NCBI GenBank assembly: GCA_030829955.1
Contig: JAURNY010000019.1
Coordinates: 88,026 to 152,025 of the forward strand
DNA length: 64,000 nt
Direction of reading: 5' to 3'
Source of the DNA: Gammaproteobacteria bacterium
Lineage (GTDB): Bacteria > Pseudomonadota > Gammaproteobacteria > Eutrophobiales > Eutrophobiaceae
Positions 29,782 through 40,496 of this stretch are shown here, piece after piece (the stretch's first letter is position 1; each line of letters begins with the position of its first letter). Below the pieces are notes generated by a model that saw only the letters and a program-made list of their open reading frames with translations, did not search any database and was not told where the DNA came from. The position numbers were made by a program, and so were the translations under genes.

Positions 29782-32070
29782 ATGAGTAAAAACGACATTT
29801 CAATTACTGAATCTGTATTGCCTGACTTTAATTCGGCAAAGGCGCGAAATCACCGGAATAAAAGGCATATCAATGATGTGATTACTCGCTATCTAATGTC
29901 TTTTGGTGGCGTTAGTGTCATTATCGCGATAGTGCTAATTGCCTTTTACCTGTTTTATGTGGTTTTTCCGATGTTTATGCCGGCCAAGGTAAAAGAATTC
30001 GGTAATTATGCTGTTCCTGGCGATGTTCAGCAAAGAACCATTTATTTCACTATGGAAGAGCAGCACGAGATTGCTATTCGTGTTACCGATAAGGGAGAGG
30101 TCGTTTTTTTTGAAACAAAGGACGGTAGTGTTCGAGACAAATTGAAGCTGCCCATTCCTGAGAATGTAGAAATCACTTCGTTTTCGAGTGGTGACCCTAC
30201 CCAGCGTACTTTGGCACTAGGTCTATCAGACGGTAGTGTCATCCTGTTTCAACATAATTATCAGGTAACCTATCCAAATGACGAGCGATTGATTACGCCG
30301 GGCTTGTTCTTTCCATATGGTGAAACGCCAACGAGTCTATTTGATGAAGCAACTCCGATTAACTTTTTAACCGTGCAGTATGATGGCGAGATGGCAACAA
30401 TCATTGCAGTGTCGGAATCTGCAAAGGCAAAAATATTAAACATTACCCGAGAAGAGTCTTTTCTCAGTGATGAAGTTGAAATAACTCGCAAGCAATCTGA
30501 GCTTTTACTCGAAACGCCAAGCCTGGTCTCGATGCGCATGGATGTTGAGCAGCGTGATTTATATGTTGCGGGCAGTGGCGGAAATATTTTCTTTTATGAT
30601 ATTAGTAACAAAAGTAATCCTTCGCTCGTGGATAAAGTCAGAGCGGTTAGCAGTAATGAGCGAATCACTTCTCTCGAATTTCTAGCGGGTGGCATCTCGA
30701 TTCTGGTTGGTGATAGCACAGGTAAAATTAGTCAGTGGTTTCCGGTTAGAAATGAAGCAAATGAATATAGCCTTGAGAAGGTAAGGTCATTTAATAAAAA
30801 CAAATCACCGATTGTATCTATTGTTCCCGAATATTTTCGCAAAGCATTTGTAGCGGTTGATGAGAAAGGGCATCTTGGTTTATTTCATACCACTGCCGAA
30901 AGAGTCGTCTATTTCAGTAAATTAAAGCAGGACAATGTCGAGGCTATCGGTATAGCGCCAAGAGCAAATGCTATTGTATATCAGGACAGCAATACTGATT
31001 CATTGCATTATCTAGATGTACATAATAAACACCCTGAAATTTCCTGGAAATCTATCTGGGGCAAGGTCTGGTATGAAAGTAGAGCCGGGCCCGAATATAT
31101 TTGGCAGTCTTCTTCAGCAAGTAGTGTATTTGAACCAAAGTTCAGCTTAACGCCATTAGTATTTGGTACATTGAAAGCAGCTTTTTATGCCATGTTGATC
31201 GCGATGCCGCTGGCAATTCTTGGTGCAATGTATACGGCCTACTTTATGGCGCCCAAGATGCGTCAGGTCGTAAAACCTACCATTGAAATCATGGAAGCCC
31301 TGCCAACCGTTATTCTTGGTTTTCTTGCCGGTTTATGGCTAGCTCCTTTTGTAGAAAAGCATTTGCCCGGCACATTTATGGTATTCATCTTGGTGCCGTT
31401 GTCAGTTTTGGCCGCGGCTGCTTTATGGGAATTTGTGCCGGAAAGAATCAAACATGTTATTCCTGAAGGTTGGGAAGCAGTTTTATTAATACCGGTCGTT
31501 TTATTGTCAGCATTAACCGCAATTTTATTGAGCCAGCCTGTAGAAAACCTCTTTTTCGGCGGCAACATGCCATTATGGTTAAGCACGGAGCTTGGTATTA
31601 CTTACGATCAACGTAATTCACTTGTTGTTGGTTTTGCTATGGGTTTTGCAGTCATTCCGACGATTTTCTCGATTAGTGAAGATGCTGTTTACAGTGTACC
31701 TAAACATTTAACGTCGGGCTCATTGGCATTGGGTGCCACGCCGTGGCAAACCATGGTTCGAGTAGTGTTGTTAACGGCAAGTCCGGGTATTTTTTCAGCG
31801 GTCATGATCGGTATGGGTCGTGCTGTAGGTGAAACCATGATTGTGGTGATGGCGACAGGTAATACTGCAATTATGGATCTAAATATTTTTCAGGGTTTTC
31901 GCGCCTTATCGGCAAACATTGCGGTAGAGATGCCAGAGTCTGAAGTCGGGAGTACACATTACCGAGTTCTCTTTTTAGCAGGTCTCGTTTTATTTATCGC
32001 GACGTTTTGTTTTAACACAGTTGCCGAAGTAGTAAGGCAACGATTAAGAAATAAATACAGCTCACTTTAA
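29782..32070 (+). CDS. pstC: Phosphate ABC transporter permease PstC, long form
   Basis: PstC is half of the phosphate channel in the inner membrane. At 762 residues it is more than twice the E. coli PstC (319). A membrane segment near 37-65 is followed by a long soluble part (about 70-440) with repeated beta-rich stretches (LALGLSDGSVILFQH, LYVAGSGGNIFFYDISN, ILVGDSTGKISQWFP) suggesting a periplasmic beta-propeller. The usual permease helices follow, with the EAA-type loop ALGATPWQTMVRVVLLTASPGIF. Such long forms occur in Pseudomonas and relatives. The gene is 3 bases from pstA. Confidence 0.94.
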   Translation: MSKNDISITESVLPDFNSAKARNHRNKRHINDVITRYLMSFGGVSVIIAIVLIAFYLFYVVFPMFMPAKVKEFGNYAVPGDVQQRTIYFTMEEQHEIAIRVTDKGEVVFFETKDGSVRDKLKLPIPENVEITSFSSGDPTQRTLALGLSDGSVILFQHNYQVTYPNDERLITPGLFFPYGETPTSLFDEATPINFLTVQYDGEMATIIAVSESAKAKILNITREESFLSDEVEITRKQSELLLETPSLVSMRMDVEQRDLYVAGSGGNIFFYDISNKSNPSLVDKVRAVSSNERITSLEFLAGGISILVGDSTGKISQWFPVRNEANEYSLEKVRSFNKNKSPIVSIVPEYFRKAFVAVDEKGHLGLFHTTAERVVYFSKLKQDNVEAIGIAPRANAIVYQDSNTDSLHYLDVHNKHPEISWKSIWGKVWYESRAGPEYIWQSSSASSVFEPKFSLTPLVFGTLKAAFYAMLIAMPLAILGAMYTAYFMAPKMRQVVKPTIEIMEALPTVILGFLAGLWLAPFVEKHLPGTFMVFILVPLSVLAAAALWEFVPERIKHVIPEGWEAVLLIPVVLLSALTAILLSQPVENLFFGGNMPLWLSTELGITYDQRNSLVVGFAMGFAVIPTIFSISEDAVYSVPKHLTSGSLALGATPWQTMVRVVLLTASPGIFSAVMIGMGRAVGETMIVVMATGNTAIMDLNIFQGFRALSANIAVEMPESEVGSTHYRVLFLAGLVLFIATFCFNTVAEVVRQRLRNKYSSL

Positions 32071-32073
32071 TTA

Positions 32074-33729
32074 ATGAATACACAAATCAAAAATTGGTTT
32101 TCGTCAGGGCGACCTTATGTCTGGTTAAATGCTGGCGCAGTAACAGTGTCTGCAATAATGGTTATAGGTTTATTGTTGTTAATTGCTGTACGTGGGCTGG
32201 AGCATTTTTGGCCGGCTGATATTGCCGTGTTTGATTATTATGCTGAACCTGATGCTGAGAAGGTTAGTTACATGGGTGAATATATTGACCGTGATACTGT
32301 CACTCGTGCGCGTGCAGGTAACATTAAATATGAAGGCGATGAATTTACCCGTTACCTTTTAAAGATTGGTAATCGTGATGTTTATGGACTGGACTTTGCC
32401 TGGGTGATTGGTGCTGGTATTAAAAATGAAAGTTATCCGGAAGATGCAACAATTATTGAACGACGTGAATGGGGTAATCTACACGGCTTTATTAAAAGCG
32501 TGACTGTGAATGGGCAGACAATCGAATCAGGAGATATTTGGCAAACATTTCAAGAGACGGTAGAGGCGAGCAATAAGATACATGAAGAGATTCGTCATAT
32601 AGAAAAAGATTTAATTGGTGCTATCAATTACAAGATGGAACGATTACGACTTCAGGAACGTCGTCTCGAAATAAAAGGCAATAAAACACCGGAAGAGTTG
32701 GCTGATCTTGAAAGCAAGCGCGCAGAGCTGCAGAGCGAATATAATGTATACACAGAACAACTTGCCAAGCTGTATAAGGAGTTTAATGAGCCGTTCTTTG
32801 TCGCTGTATTAGCGGGTGGCAAGGAAAAAACGGTTAATTTTTCTATAGTCGTGCGCGCCTTTCGACCAAATGCCATGAGCGTATTCGACAAGATCGGTTT
32901 TTATTTTGAAAAACTCTGGGAATTCCTTTCTGATGAGCCCAGAGAAGCCAATACCGAGGGCGGCATTTTTCCGGCTATATTTGGTACGGTATTGATGGTT
33001 ATCATCATGTCTATATTAGTTACGCCGTTTGGTGTCGTAGCTGCTGTTTATTTACGGGAATATGCTTCTCAGGGTCCTTTCACGCGTTTAGTACGGATTG
33101 CGGTAAACAACCTTGCTGGCGTGCCATCTGTTGTCTATGGAGTATTTGGTCTTGGTTTTTTTGTCTATTTTCTTGGCGGCAGTATTGACCAATTATTTTT
33201 TAAAGCATCATTACCCGCACCTACCTTTGGCACACCTGGGTTGCTTTGGGCATCTTTAACACTGGCAATTCTGACGGTGCCGGTAGTGATTGTTGCAACT
33301 GAAGAAGGCTTGTCTCGTGTGCCGCGTGCAATTAGAGAAGGTAGTCTGGCAGTAGGCGCTACCAAGGCTGAAACGATGTGGCGCACAGTATTACCAATGA
33401 CGGCGCCAGCGATGATTACCGGGTTAATTCTGGCAGTAGCGCGAGCGGCAGGAGAGGTCGCGCCGTTAATGTTGGTGGGTGTCGTTAAGTTGGCGCCTTC
33501 ATTGCCATTAGACGCTAATGCGCCGTTTTTACATTTGGATAGAAAATTTATGCACCTTGGTTTTCACATTTATGACGTTGGCTTTCAGAGCCCTAACGTG
33601 GAAGCTGCCAGACCATTGGTTTATGCTACAGCTTTATTATTAGTGCTGCTGATCATCGTATTAAACCTGACGGCAATCCGAATTAGAAATAATTTGCGGG
33701 AGAAATATCGTGCAGCAGAACAAAACTAA
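32074..33729 (+). CDS. pstA: Phosphate ABC transporter permease PstA, long form
   Basis: PstA is the second permease subunit. Its 551 residues (296 in E. coli) have a first membrane segment (about 20-42) and then a periplasmic part of about 230 residues (DUF3333-like) containing a charged coiled coil near 165-230. The permease core then has [29 protein letters not shown] and the EAA-type loop [23 protein letters not shown]. The end overlaps the pstB start by 20 bases. The extra domain probably pairs with that of PstC. Confidence 0.94.
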   Translation: MNTQIKNWFSSGRPYVWLNAGAVTVSAIMVIGLLLLIAVRGLEHFWPADIAVFDYYAEPDAEKVSYMGEYIDRDTVTRARAGNIKYEGDEFTRYLLKIGNRDVYGLDFAWVIGAGIKNESYPEDATIIERREWGNLHGFIKSVTVNGQTIESGDIWQTFQETVEASNKIHEEIRHIEKDLIGAINYKMERLRLQERRLEIKGNKTPEELADLESKRAELQSEYNVYTEQLAKLYKEFNEPFFVAVLAGGKEKTVNFSIVVRAFRPNAMSVFDKIGFYFEKLWEFLSDEPREANTEGGIFPAIFGTVLMVIIMSILVTPFGVVAAVYLREYASQGPFTRLVRIAVNNLAGVPSVVYGVFGLGFFVYFLGGSIDQLFFKASLPAPTFGTPGLLWASLTLAILTVPVVIVATEEGLSRVPRAIREGSLAVGATKAETMWRTVLPMTAPAMITGLILAVARAAGEVAPLMLVGVVKLAPSLPLDANAPFLHLDRKFMHLGFHIYDVGFQSPNVEAARPLVYATALLLVLLIIVLNLTAIRIRNNLREKYRAAEQN

Positions 33730-34609
33730 TACCCTGGAAGTGGATGAGACTGGAGAAGAGGCTGTGAACGACAATATTGACTCTACACCTACACACGCGA
33801 TCAACCTTGGCAATATTGTTGATAGCAGTGGTGAAAGAGTTACTCTTGCTGATGAAAAAATAGCAATAGAGGTGAGTGACTTTAACCTTTTTTACGGTGA
33901 TAAGCAGGCGCTGAAGTCAATCAATATGACCATCCCGGAAAAAAAGGTAACCGCCTTTATCGGTCCAAGTGGTTGCGGCAAGTCAACATTGTTGCGCTGT
34001 TTTAATCGAATGAACGATTTGATAGATAGCGTCAGTGTTAATGGCCAAATTAAAATTGATGACCGTGATATTTTTGATAAAACGATTAATGTTGCTGAGT
34101 TAAGGCGTCGTGTCGGGATGGTGTTTCAAAAGCCAAATCCGTTTCCAAAGTCTATCTATGAAAATGTCGCTTATGGTTTGCGTATTCAGGGTGTAAATGA
34201 TCGACGAACTCTGGACGCCGTTGTTGAAAAATCACTCAAAGGTGCAGCATTATGGGATGAGGTTAAAGATCGTCTCGATGATCTTGCGATGGGATTATCT
34301 GGCGGTCAACAACAACGTCTGGTTATCGCCCGGGCGATTGCGATAGAACCTGAAATCATTTTATTGGATGAACCTGCGTCGGCGCTTGATCCGATATCAA
34401 CACTAAAGATTGAAGAACTTATTTATGAACTAAAAGAAAAATTTACCATTGTCATCGTCACACATAATATGCAACAAGCTGCACGAGTTTCAGATTACAC
34501 AGCTTATATGTATTTAGGCGAGTTGGTTGAATTTAACGATACCAGTACGTTATTCACTAATCCTAATGAAAAGATGACAGAAGATTACATTACTGGTCGT
34601 TATGGTTAA
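33710..34609 (+). CDS. pstB: Phosphate ABC transporter ATP-binding protein PstB (GTG start)
   Basis: PstB drives phosphate import by ATP hydrolysis. The 299 residues have an acidic N-terminal extension of about 50, Walker [10 protein letters not shown] (85-93), Q-loop [15 protein letters not shown], signature LSGGQQQR, Walker [10 protein letters not shown] and H-loop VTHNMQQA. The GTG at 33710 is supported by GGGAGA 6 bases upstream, even though it lies inside pstA. PhoU follows 15 bases after the stop. Confidence 0.95.
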   Translation: MQQNKTNTLEVDETGEEAVNDNIDSTPTHAINLGNIVDSSGERVTLADEKIAIEVSDFNLFYGDKQALKSINMTIPEKKVTAFIGPSGCGKSTLLRCFNRMNDLIDSVSVNGQIKIDDRDIFDKTINVAELRRRVGMVFQKPNPFPKSIYENVAYGLRIQGVNDRRTLDAVVEKSLKGAALWDEVKDRLDDLAMGLSGGQQQRLVIARAIAIEPEIILLDEPASALDPISTLKIEELIYELKEKFTIVIVTHNMQQAARVSDYTAYMYLGELVEFNDTSTLFTNPNEKMTEDYITGRYG

Positions 34610-34624
34610 CAGGAGACTTGAGCC

Positions 34625-35350
34625 ATGCCAAATAGTTTACAAAGTAATCATATCTCCAGTCGTTTTGATCAAGATTTACAAAATGTACTCAGTAATGTTT
34701 TGTCGATGGGTGGTATTGCCGAAGAGCAGTTGTTGAACGCTATTGAGGCACTGGTAAATAGTGATGTTGGTCTTGCTACGGAGGTTGTTGAAAAAGAAAT
34801 ACAGGTCAATACGCAGGAAGTTAAAATTGACCAGGAATGCACACAAATTCTGGCGCGACGTCAGCCTGCAGCAAGAGACTTGCGCTTACTGATGGCAATT
34901 ATCAAGACCATTACCGATCTTGAGCGTATTGGTGATGAGGCACAAAAGATTGCAAAACGCAGTATTGATTTGACAGAAAAAGAAGGTGGACCCAGAGCAT
35001 ATTACATAAGCATCAAGGCAATGGGGCATTTAGTAAGTAGTATGCTTCATGATGCACTCGATGCATTCGCCAGAATGGACTCTAAAAGCGCATTACAAGT
35101 CGCTAACAAGGAACCTGAATCAGATGACCAATATAGTGCCATCATGCGACAGTTAATTACCTATATGATGGAAGATGCGAGAAATATTTCTGGTGCGCTG
35201 GATGCGGTTTGGGTTATTAGAGCGCTCGAGAGAATTGGTGATCACGCGAGGAATATTTGCGAATACGTTATTTATTTTGTTGAAGGCAAAGATGTTCGAC
35301 ACATCAGTCTGGATCAAATTGAAAAAGAAGTAATTAATAAAAATAAATAA
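34625..35350 (+). CDS. phoU: Phosphate signalling protein PhoU
   Basis: PhoU links the Pst transporter to PhoR and keeps the Pho response off when phosphate is plentiful. The 241 residues form two three-helix repeats, each with the metal-binding E/D-rich signature: RDLRLLMAIIKTITDLERIGDEA and DAVWVIRALERIGDHARNI. GGAG lies about 10 bases before the ATG. It stands between pstB and ppk, joining import control with polyphosphate making. Confidence 0.95.
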   Translation: MPNSLQSNHISSRFDQDLQNVLSNVLSMGGIAEEQLLNAIEALVNSDVGLATEVVEKEIQVNTQEVKIDQECTQILARRQPAARDLRLLMAIIKTITDLERIGDEAQKIAKRSIDLTEKEGGPRAYYISIKAMGHLVSSMLHDALDAFARMDSKSALQVANKEPESDDQYSAIMRQLITYMMEDARNISGALDAVWVIRALERIGDHARNICEYVIYFVEGKDVRHISLDQIEKEVINKNK

Positions 35351-35362
35351 TGTTGTTTAACC

Positions 35363-37453
35363 ATGTCTAAAGACGATCAACTTGAGGAAATTGATCTAAA
35401 GTTACCTGAACTTTATATTAATCGAGAACTAAGTCTGCTCGAATTTAATCGACGTGTATTTGAACAGGCTAAAGACGATCGTAACCCACTATTAGAACGT
35501 TTACGCTTCCTGTGTATTGCCAGTACCAATCTAGATGAGTTCTTTGAGATCCGTGTTGCCGGGTTAGCACAACAGGTAAAATATGGCTCGGTGCAAACCG
35601 GTGAAGATAATCTGTCGCCAGTAGAAGTTTTAAAGAAGATTAGTGATATTGCGCATGAGTTTGTCATTGAGCAATACGACATACTTAATGATGTATTAAT
35701 TCCTGAGCTCGCTAAAGAAAAGATTCGTATATTAAGGCGTCAACAATGGAGTCCAAAATTAGCTAGATGGGTAAAGCGTTATTTCAATCGTGAATTACTA
35801 CCAGTATTAAGTCCTATTGGTCTCGATCCTGCACACCCATTTCCGAGAGTATTAAATAAAAACCTTTATTTTATTGTTGAGCTGGAAGGTAAGGATGCGT
35901 TTGGTAGAGATAGTGGCTTTGCTATTGTACAGGCGCCGCGTTCTTTGCCTCGTGTAATCGAGATCCCGCCTGAATACTCCAAAGGCACGCATGACTTTAT
36001 TTTACTTTCATCCATATTGCATTCAAATGTCGGTGAATTATTTCCTGGGATGCAAGTAAAAGGTTGTTATCAATTCCGTGTAACCAGAAACAGCGATCTT
36101 TTTGTAGATGACGAAGAAGTCGATGATCTCTTAAGAGCTTTAGAGGGCGAGTTGCCTTCCAGACGTTTCAATGATGCGATTCGACTTGAGGTTGCAGATA
36201 ATTGTCCTGATGAGATTGGCGCATTTCTACTTGATCAATTTAAATTAAGTGATGATGCTCTCTATAAAGTAAATGGCCCGGTTAATCTTAATCGCTTAAT
36301 GCAAATTATCGATTTGGTTGATCGACCAGACTTAATATATACAGGTTTTACACCTGATATGCCGCCAAGATTGACCAAGTCAAAAAGCATCTATGATATT
36401 TTACACAATGGCGATATTTTATTGCACCACCCTTTTCAGTCCTTTGCTCCGGTAATAGATTTTCTCAAGCAGGCAGCTAACGATCCTAATGTATTATCAA
36501 TAAAGCAAACGCTTTATCGAACGGGTGAAGAATCAGCAATAGTTCAGGCTTTGATGGATGCTGCAAAAGCAGGTAAGGAAGTCACTGTTGTTATCGAATT
36601 ACGCGCGCGTTTTGATGAAGAAGCCAATATCGAACTCGCCAGTGATCTACAAGAAGCCGGTGCACATGTGGTTTATGGTGTTGTTGGTTATAAGACGCAC
36701 TCAAAAATGATCATGGTAGTTAGGAGAGAAGGTCGTTCATTACGACGTTATGTTCATCTGGGTACCGGAAACTATCATGCCCGTACAGCACGTTTGTATA
36801 CTGATATTGGTTTGCTCACTGCAGATCAGGCGGTTGGTGAGGATGTAAATAAATTATTTCATCAAATGACCGGGTTGGGTCGCGCTACAAAACTGAAAAA
36901 ATTATTGCAGTCGCCTTTTACACTTCATAAAACTGTTTTAAATAATATTAAAAACGAAATAGAAAAATCTCGAGCTGGAAAAGAGTCGCGCATTATTGCA
37001 AAGATGAATGCTCTGGTAGAACCGGAAATTATTCGGGCTTTATATGAAGCTTCTCAGGCCGGTGTAAAAATTGATTTAATTATTCGAGGTGTGTGTTGTT
37101 TACGTCCGGGGATTAAAGGTGTTTCAGAAAATATTCAGGTGAGATCAATCATAGGACGGTTTTTGGAACATACGCGGATTTATTATTTCCATAATGACGG
37201 AGACATATTGTTATATTGCTCCAGCGCTGACTGGATGCCACGTAATTTGTTTCATCGTGTCGAGGTATGTTTTCCAATAGAAGAAAAACGTCCGCGTGAT
37301 CAGATTATCAAATATGGGTTGATGAACTATTTGTCAGATAATACACAGGCCTGGTTACTGCAGGCAGATGGTACATATAAACAAACCAGACCGGGAAATA
37401 GTAAACCTAAATCTGCACAGCAGCTTTTATTACAACAATACTGTGGGAAATAG
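35363..37453 (+). CDS. ppk1: Polyphosphate kinase Ppk1
   Basis: Ppk1 makes inorganic polyphosphate from ATP, reversibly. The 696 residues match E. coli Ppk (688) in plan: N-terminal LYINRELSLLEFNRRVFEQA, the head domain, and two phospholipase-D-like catalytic domains. Motifs include DILLHHPFQSFAPVIDFL, KQTLYRTGEESAIVQAL, the His-bearing YVHLGTGNYHARTARLYTD and RSIIGRFLEHTRIYYF. It starts 12 bases after phoU, so it is probably in the Pho operon, and ends 1 base from the convergent ppx stop. Confidence 0.96.
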   Translation: MSKDDQLEEIDLKLPELYINRELSLLEFNRRVFEQAKDDRNPLLERLRFLCIASTNLDEFFEIRVAGLAQQVKYGSVQTGEDNLSPVEVLKKISDIAHEFVIEQYDILNDVLIPELAKEKIRILRRQQWSPKLARWVKRYFNRELLPVLSPIGLDPAHPFPRVLNKNLYFIVELEGKDAFGRDSGFAIVQAPRSLPRVIEIPPEYSKGTHDFILLSSILHSNVGELFPGMQVKGCYQFRVTRNSDLFVDDEEVDDLLRALEGELPSRRFNDAIRLEVADNCPDEIGAFLLDQFKLSDDALYKVNGPVNLNRLMQIIDLVDRPDLIYTGFTPDMPPRLTKSKSIYDILHNGDILLHHPFQSFAPVIDFLKQAANDPNVLSIKQTLYRTGEESAIVQALMDAAKAGKEVTVVIELRARFDEEANIELASDLQEAGAHVVYGVVGYKTHSKMIMVVRREGRSLRRYVHLGTGNYHARTARLYTDIGLLTADQAVGEDVNKLFHQMTGLGRATKLKKLLQSPFTLHKTVLNNIKNEIEKSRAGKESRIIAKMNALVEPEIIRALYEASQAGVKIDLIIRGVCCLRPGIKGVSENIQVRSIIGRFLEHTRIYYFHNDGDILLYCSSADWMPRNLFHRVEVCFPIEEKRPRDQIIKYGLMNYLSDNTQAWLLQADGTYKQTRPGNSKPKSAQQLLLQQYCGK

Positions 37454-37454
37454 T

Positions 37455-38960
37455 TTACTCGCCATCTTTAAAAGCGAGTTTGTAGTCTATTGATGAGAGA
37501 TATTTCGCTTCATTCATTAAATCAGCTTCAGTTAATGGGTTGTTTTGCAGCAATTTATTTTTAAAAATTAGTTTAATTTCATTTGTATTGAAGGAAATAT
37601 CAATAGTTTCCTTATCTATCAACTCATGTCCACGGTTTAAGACGACTGAAAGACGCAGAATGATTGAAAGCCGGATCAATTTCTCTCTTAATTCTGTATC
37701 TGTAATTTCATCATAAACTTCAATCGGGTATTTGCGCCGATGTGAACGAACCAGAATACTTAATGCCTTTTGTTCCTGTTTTGAGAAACCGGGCAAGTCT
37801 GAATTGGATAATAAATATTCACCATGTTTGTGGTATTGACTATGAGAAACTGCCAGACCAATCTCATGCAACTTAGCTGCCCAGCGTAATAGTTTTAAAT
37901 CTGTCTGGGTATCCAGTTGCCAGCTTGATTGTAATTTTTCAAAAAGATGATCGAGTGTTTTTTCATGCCGTTTTGCCTGTTCAATATTAACACTATAACG
38001 ATTAGCAACCCTGTCGATTGTTTGTTCACGAATATCCTGTGAATGGCGTCTGCCTATTTGATCATAGAGTAGACCTTCTCTTAAGGCGCCATCGGAGTAG
38101 ATCATGCTATTAATGTTCAATGCTTCAAAGATTGCTGAAAGTATAACTACGCCACCGACAAAAACGGGTTGTCTGTTTGCCGACAGGTTGGGGAATTTAA
38201 TTTTATCGATATGGCCGAACTCAATTAATGCTTTTTTTAACTGATCGAGTGCCGCCGGGGTAATGTCATCATGACTCCAGCCCTGTTCTGTTGATACGCT
38301 TAAGATAGCCTTGATGGTACCTGATGTACCTATTGCTTGAACCCAGCCCTGATCTTCATACTCATCTTTAACATTTTGTAATTCCTGCAAGGCAGTAATG
38401 CGAGCCTGTTTCATCGACTTTTCTGTTATTTTGCCGTTAGCAAAAAATTGTTTGGTTATACTGACGCATCCCATAAACAGGCTTTCTGTTACATTGGTGC
38501 GAAATCCCTTACCAATAATTAATTCAGTACTGCCTCCCCCAATATCAACAACCAAACGATGATCTGTGTCATTAAATAATGTGTTAGCAACGCCCAGATA
38601 GATTAAGCGCGCTTCTTCTCGCCCAGATATGATCTCGATCTGATGTCCTAATGCTTTATTTGCACGATTTAAAAAATAACTGCCATTTCTGGCTTGTCGA
38701 AGCGTATTTGTACCAACTGCACGTATATTGTTTTTTGGAATAGATTTGATGCGTTGACCAAACTTTTCCAGACAAAGCATGGCATTTTCTATCGATTCTT
38801 TTGAAAGTGTATTGTTGTCATCAAGACCGCCTGCCAGTCTGACCATATCTTTAAGTCGGTCAATAATAATTGCACGCCCATCCACATAGTTAGCTACTAC
38901 CATGTGAAAGCTGTTGGAACCCAGATCTATAGCAGCATAATGCTCAAGTTCTTCGGACAT
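37455..38960 (-). CDS. ppx: Exopolyphosphatase Ppx (Ppx/GppA family)
   Basis: Ppx removes terminal phosphates from polyphosphate; the related GppA acts on pppGpp. The 501 residues show the sugar-kinase/Hsp70 fold motifs AAIDLGSNSFHMVVA and VDIGGGSTELIIG, followed by a C-terminal HD-type helical region (LHEIGLAVSHSQYHKHGEYLL). The length agrees with either Ppx or GppA. Placement against ppk favours Ppx. It is transcribed against ppk, so the two enzymes are not in one operon. Confidence 0.92.
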   Translation of the reverse strand: MSEELEHYAAIDLGSNSFHMVVANYVDGRAIIIDRLKDMVRLAGGLDDNNTLSKESIENAMLCLEKFGQRIKSIPKNNIRAVGTNTLRQARNGSYFLNRANKALGHQIEIISGREEARLIYLGVANTLFNDTDHRLVVDIGGGSTELIIGKGFRTNVTESLFMGCVSITKQFFANGKITEKSMKQARITALQELQNVKDEYEDQGWVQAIGTSGTIKAILSVSTEQGWSHDDITPAALDQLKKALIEFGHIDKIKFPNLSANRQPVFVGGVVILSAIFEALNINSMIYSDGALREGLLYDQIGRRHSQDIREQTIDRVANRYSVNIEQAKRHEKTLDHLFEKLQSSWQLDTQTDLKLLRWAAKLHEIGLAVSHSQYHKHGEYLLSNSDLPGFSKQEQKALSILVRSHRRKYPIEVYDEITDTELREKLIRLSIILRLSVVLNRGHELIDKETIDISFNTNEIKLIFKNKLLQNNPLTEADLMNEAKYLSSIDYKLAFKDGE

Positions 38961-39058
38961 GTTAGCTGTGTAGGGTGTTGGAAGTCATAGTTAAGTTAAT
39001 CAATATCAATAATAATAGAGTTGATTGAATGTATCACAACACTCTGGAAGAAATCATC

Positions 39059-39571
39059 ATGTCATTCAACTTGTACATTATGCGTCATGCCAAATCAGAT
39101 TGGTCAACTGACGTAAGTGATTTTGATAGGCCCATAAATGAACGTGGCATAAAGAATGCCAAACGCATTGCTATATGGATGCAGGAAAATAATATGTTAC
39201 CGGAGTTGATTTTATGTTCTACGGCTGTTCGCGCAAAACAGACAGTTGAGCAGTTTGACAACATAATCACCGATGAGACAAAGGAGCAAATCAATTTTGA
39301 TCGACAGTTATATCTGGCAGATGCTGAAACAATATTGGATAAAATAAAACTCTTTCAACATGGAGTGAAGAGCTTGATGATCATTGCCCACAATCCCGGG
39401 CTTGATTATCTGGTGAACCAATTATCAAGAAACAGTTTACCGTATGATAAAAAAGGAAAGTTAATGACGACGGCGTCATTGGCAATATTCAGATATGCGA
39501 ATACAAATTTTACGCCTGTTGTTGATCAGACAGATGATATGCAGATTATCCGACCGAAAGAACTGGACTAA
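39059..39571 (+). CDS. sixA: SixA-type phosphohistidine phosphatase
   Basis: The 170-residue histidine phosphatase has the catalytic YIMRHAKSDW (RHx motif) at the N-terminus and LMIIAHNPGLDYLV carrying the second His. SixA removes phosphate from His residues, in E. coli on the PtsN-branch carrier. The start at 39059 is preferred because it puts the catalytic strand at the N-terminus and has GGAAG upstream; an ATG at 39029 adds 10 residues. It is divergent from ppx. The symbol is by family; the target is not known here. Confidence 0.83.
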   Translation: MSFNLYIMRHAKSDWSTDVSDFDRPINERGIKNAKRIAIWMQENNMLPELILCSTAVRAKQTVEQFDNIITDETKEQINFDRQLYLADAETILDKIKLFQHGVKSLMIIAHNPGLDYLVNQLSRNSLPYDKKGKLMTTASLAIFRYANTNFTPVVDQTDDMQIIRPKELD

Positions 39572-39574
39572 TAC

Positions 39575-40396
39575 CTACTTTTCAGCAACAACATAGGCAA
39601 TCCAGCCAGCATCTGCTTCGCCCTCTGTCTGCGCTATAAATTCACCGTTGCCCTCGCCATCTTCATCTGCCTGTTCCCAGTAAACGGTCGCCTTAAAGCC
39701 CGCTTCGGTTAGCATTTCGGTAATTTCGGGCAGGGTCCAGACACGCCATTCATAAGTAAAGGCATTCTTCAGCTTTGATCCATCCTTAAATTTAAAATGA
39801 ATATGACACTTGGCAATGCCGGAGATAGGATCATATTTTTCCTGCTCCCAGATATAGGTAAAGTTTTTATTTTTGGTTTTTTCAGTTATTTCCTGAAAGG
39901 CCTCATATCCGCCGTAGGCATCAACATAAAATATCCCATCGTCAACCAACGAGTCATAAATGGATTTGAAATAACTAATTGTCAGTTTTCTGTCTTTTAG
40001 TAACCAATAACTGAAATTCATAGCCAGAGCGATGTCCGTTGGTTCGGTTTTTACTGTTAAGACATTATCGTTGATTGCATGAATGCGTCGTTGTTGGTCG
40101 GTAGTTAGTTTTAAAATTTTGTGTTGTTTACCCCACTCCAGCACTTCTTTGTCAAGATCGATACAATAGGCAATATTATCGGAACGTCTTCTCACCCACT
40201 CACATGATGTATTCGTTGTGCCGCAAAAGTCTTCTCGCAATGTTTTAGCTTTTCTATTTCTCAGTTTGCTAAAGGTATCATCAACAAAGTCGATTTCCGA
40301 TTCAACACATTGCACAGCTTTTTCATAGTAAACATGGCGATCTGCCTGTTCCGCCATAGTAAGTTTCTTTTTGTCTTTAGTGGTTGAAGTTATCAT
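39575..40396 (-). CDS. Class I SAM-dependent methyltransferase, substrate unknown
   Basis: The 273 residues have a short N-terminal leader, then LREDFCGTTNTSCEWVRRR (a modified glycine-rich SAM loop), IAYCIDLDKEVLEWGKQH (acidic end of strand 2), ALAMNFSYWLLKDR and a C-terminal beta region with WTLPEITEMLTEAGFKATVYWE. This resembles methyltransferases acting on small molecules. The substrate cannot be told. A start at 40357 (MAEQADRH) is also possible. It converges on sixA with a 3-base gap and is divergent from the J-protein gene. Confidence 0.8.
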   Translation of the reverse strand: MITSTTKDKKKLTMAEQADRHVYYEKAVQCVESEIDFVDDTFSKLRNRKAKTLREDFCGTTNTSCEWVRRRSDNIAYCIDLDKEVLEWGKQHKILKLTTDQQRRIHAINDNVLTVKTEPTDIALAMNFSYWLLKDRKLTISYFKSIYDSLVDDGIFYVDAYGGYEAFQEITEKTKNKNFTYIWEQEKYDPISGIAKCHIHFKFKDGSKLKNAFTYEWRVWTLPEITEMLTEAGFKATVYWEQADEDGEGNGEFIAQTEGEADAGWIAYVVAEK

Positions 40397-40496
40397 GATG
40401 TTTTAACTATTGATTTCTACTTATTGTGTCAACATTATAACTGAATGTATCAATCAGGTAATTTTTAATATTAAGTAAAGAGATAAATAATTTGCT

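Noticed and set aside
37454..37454. Bidirectional terminator between ppk and ppx
   Set aside because: Stops are one base apart and no hairpin with T-run was found around them.
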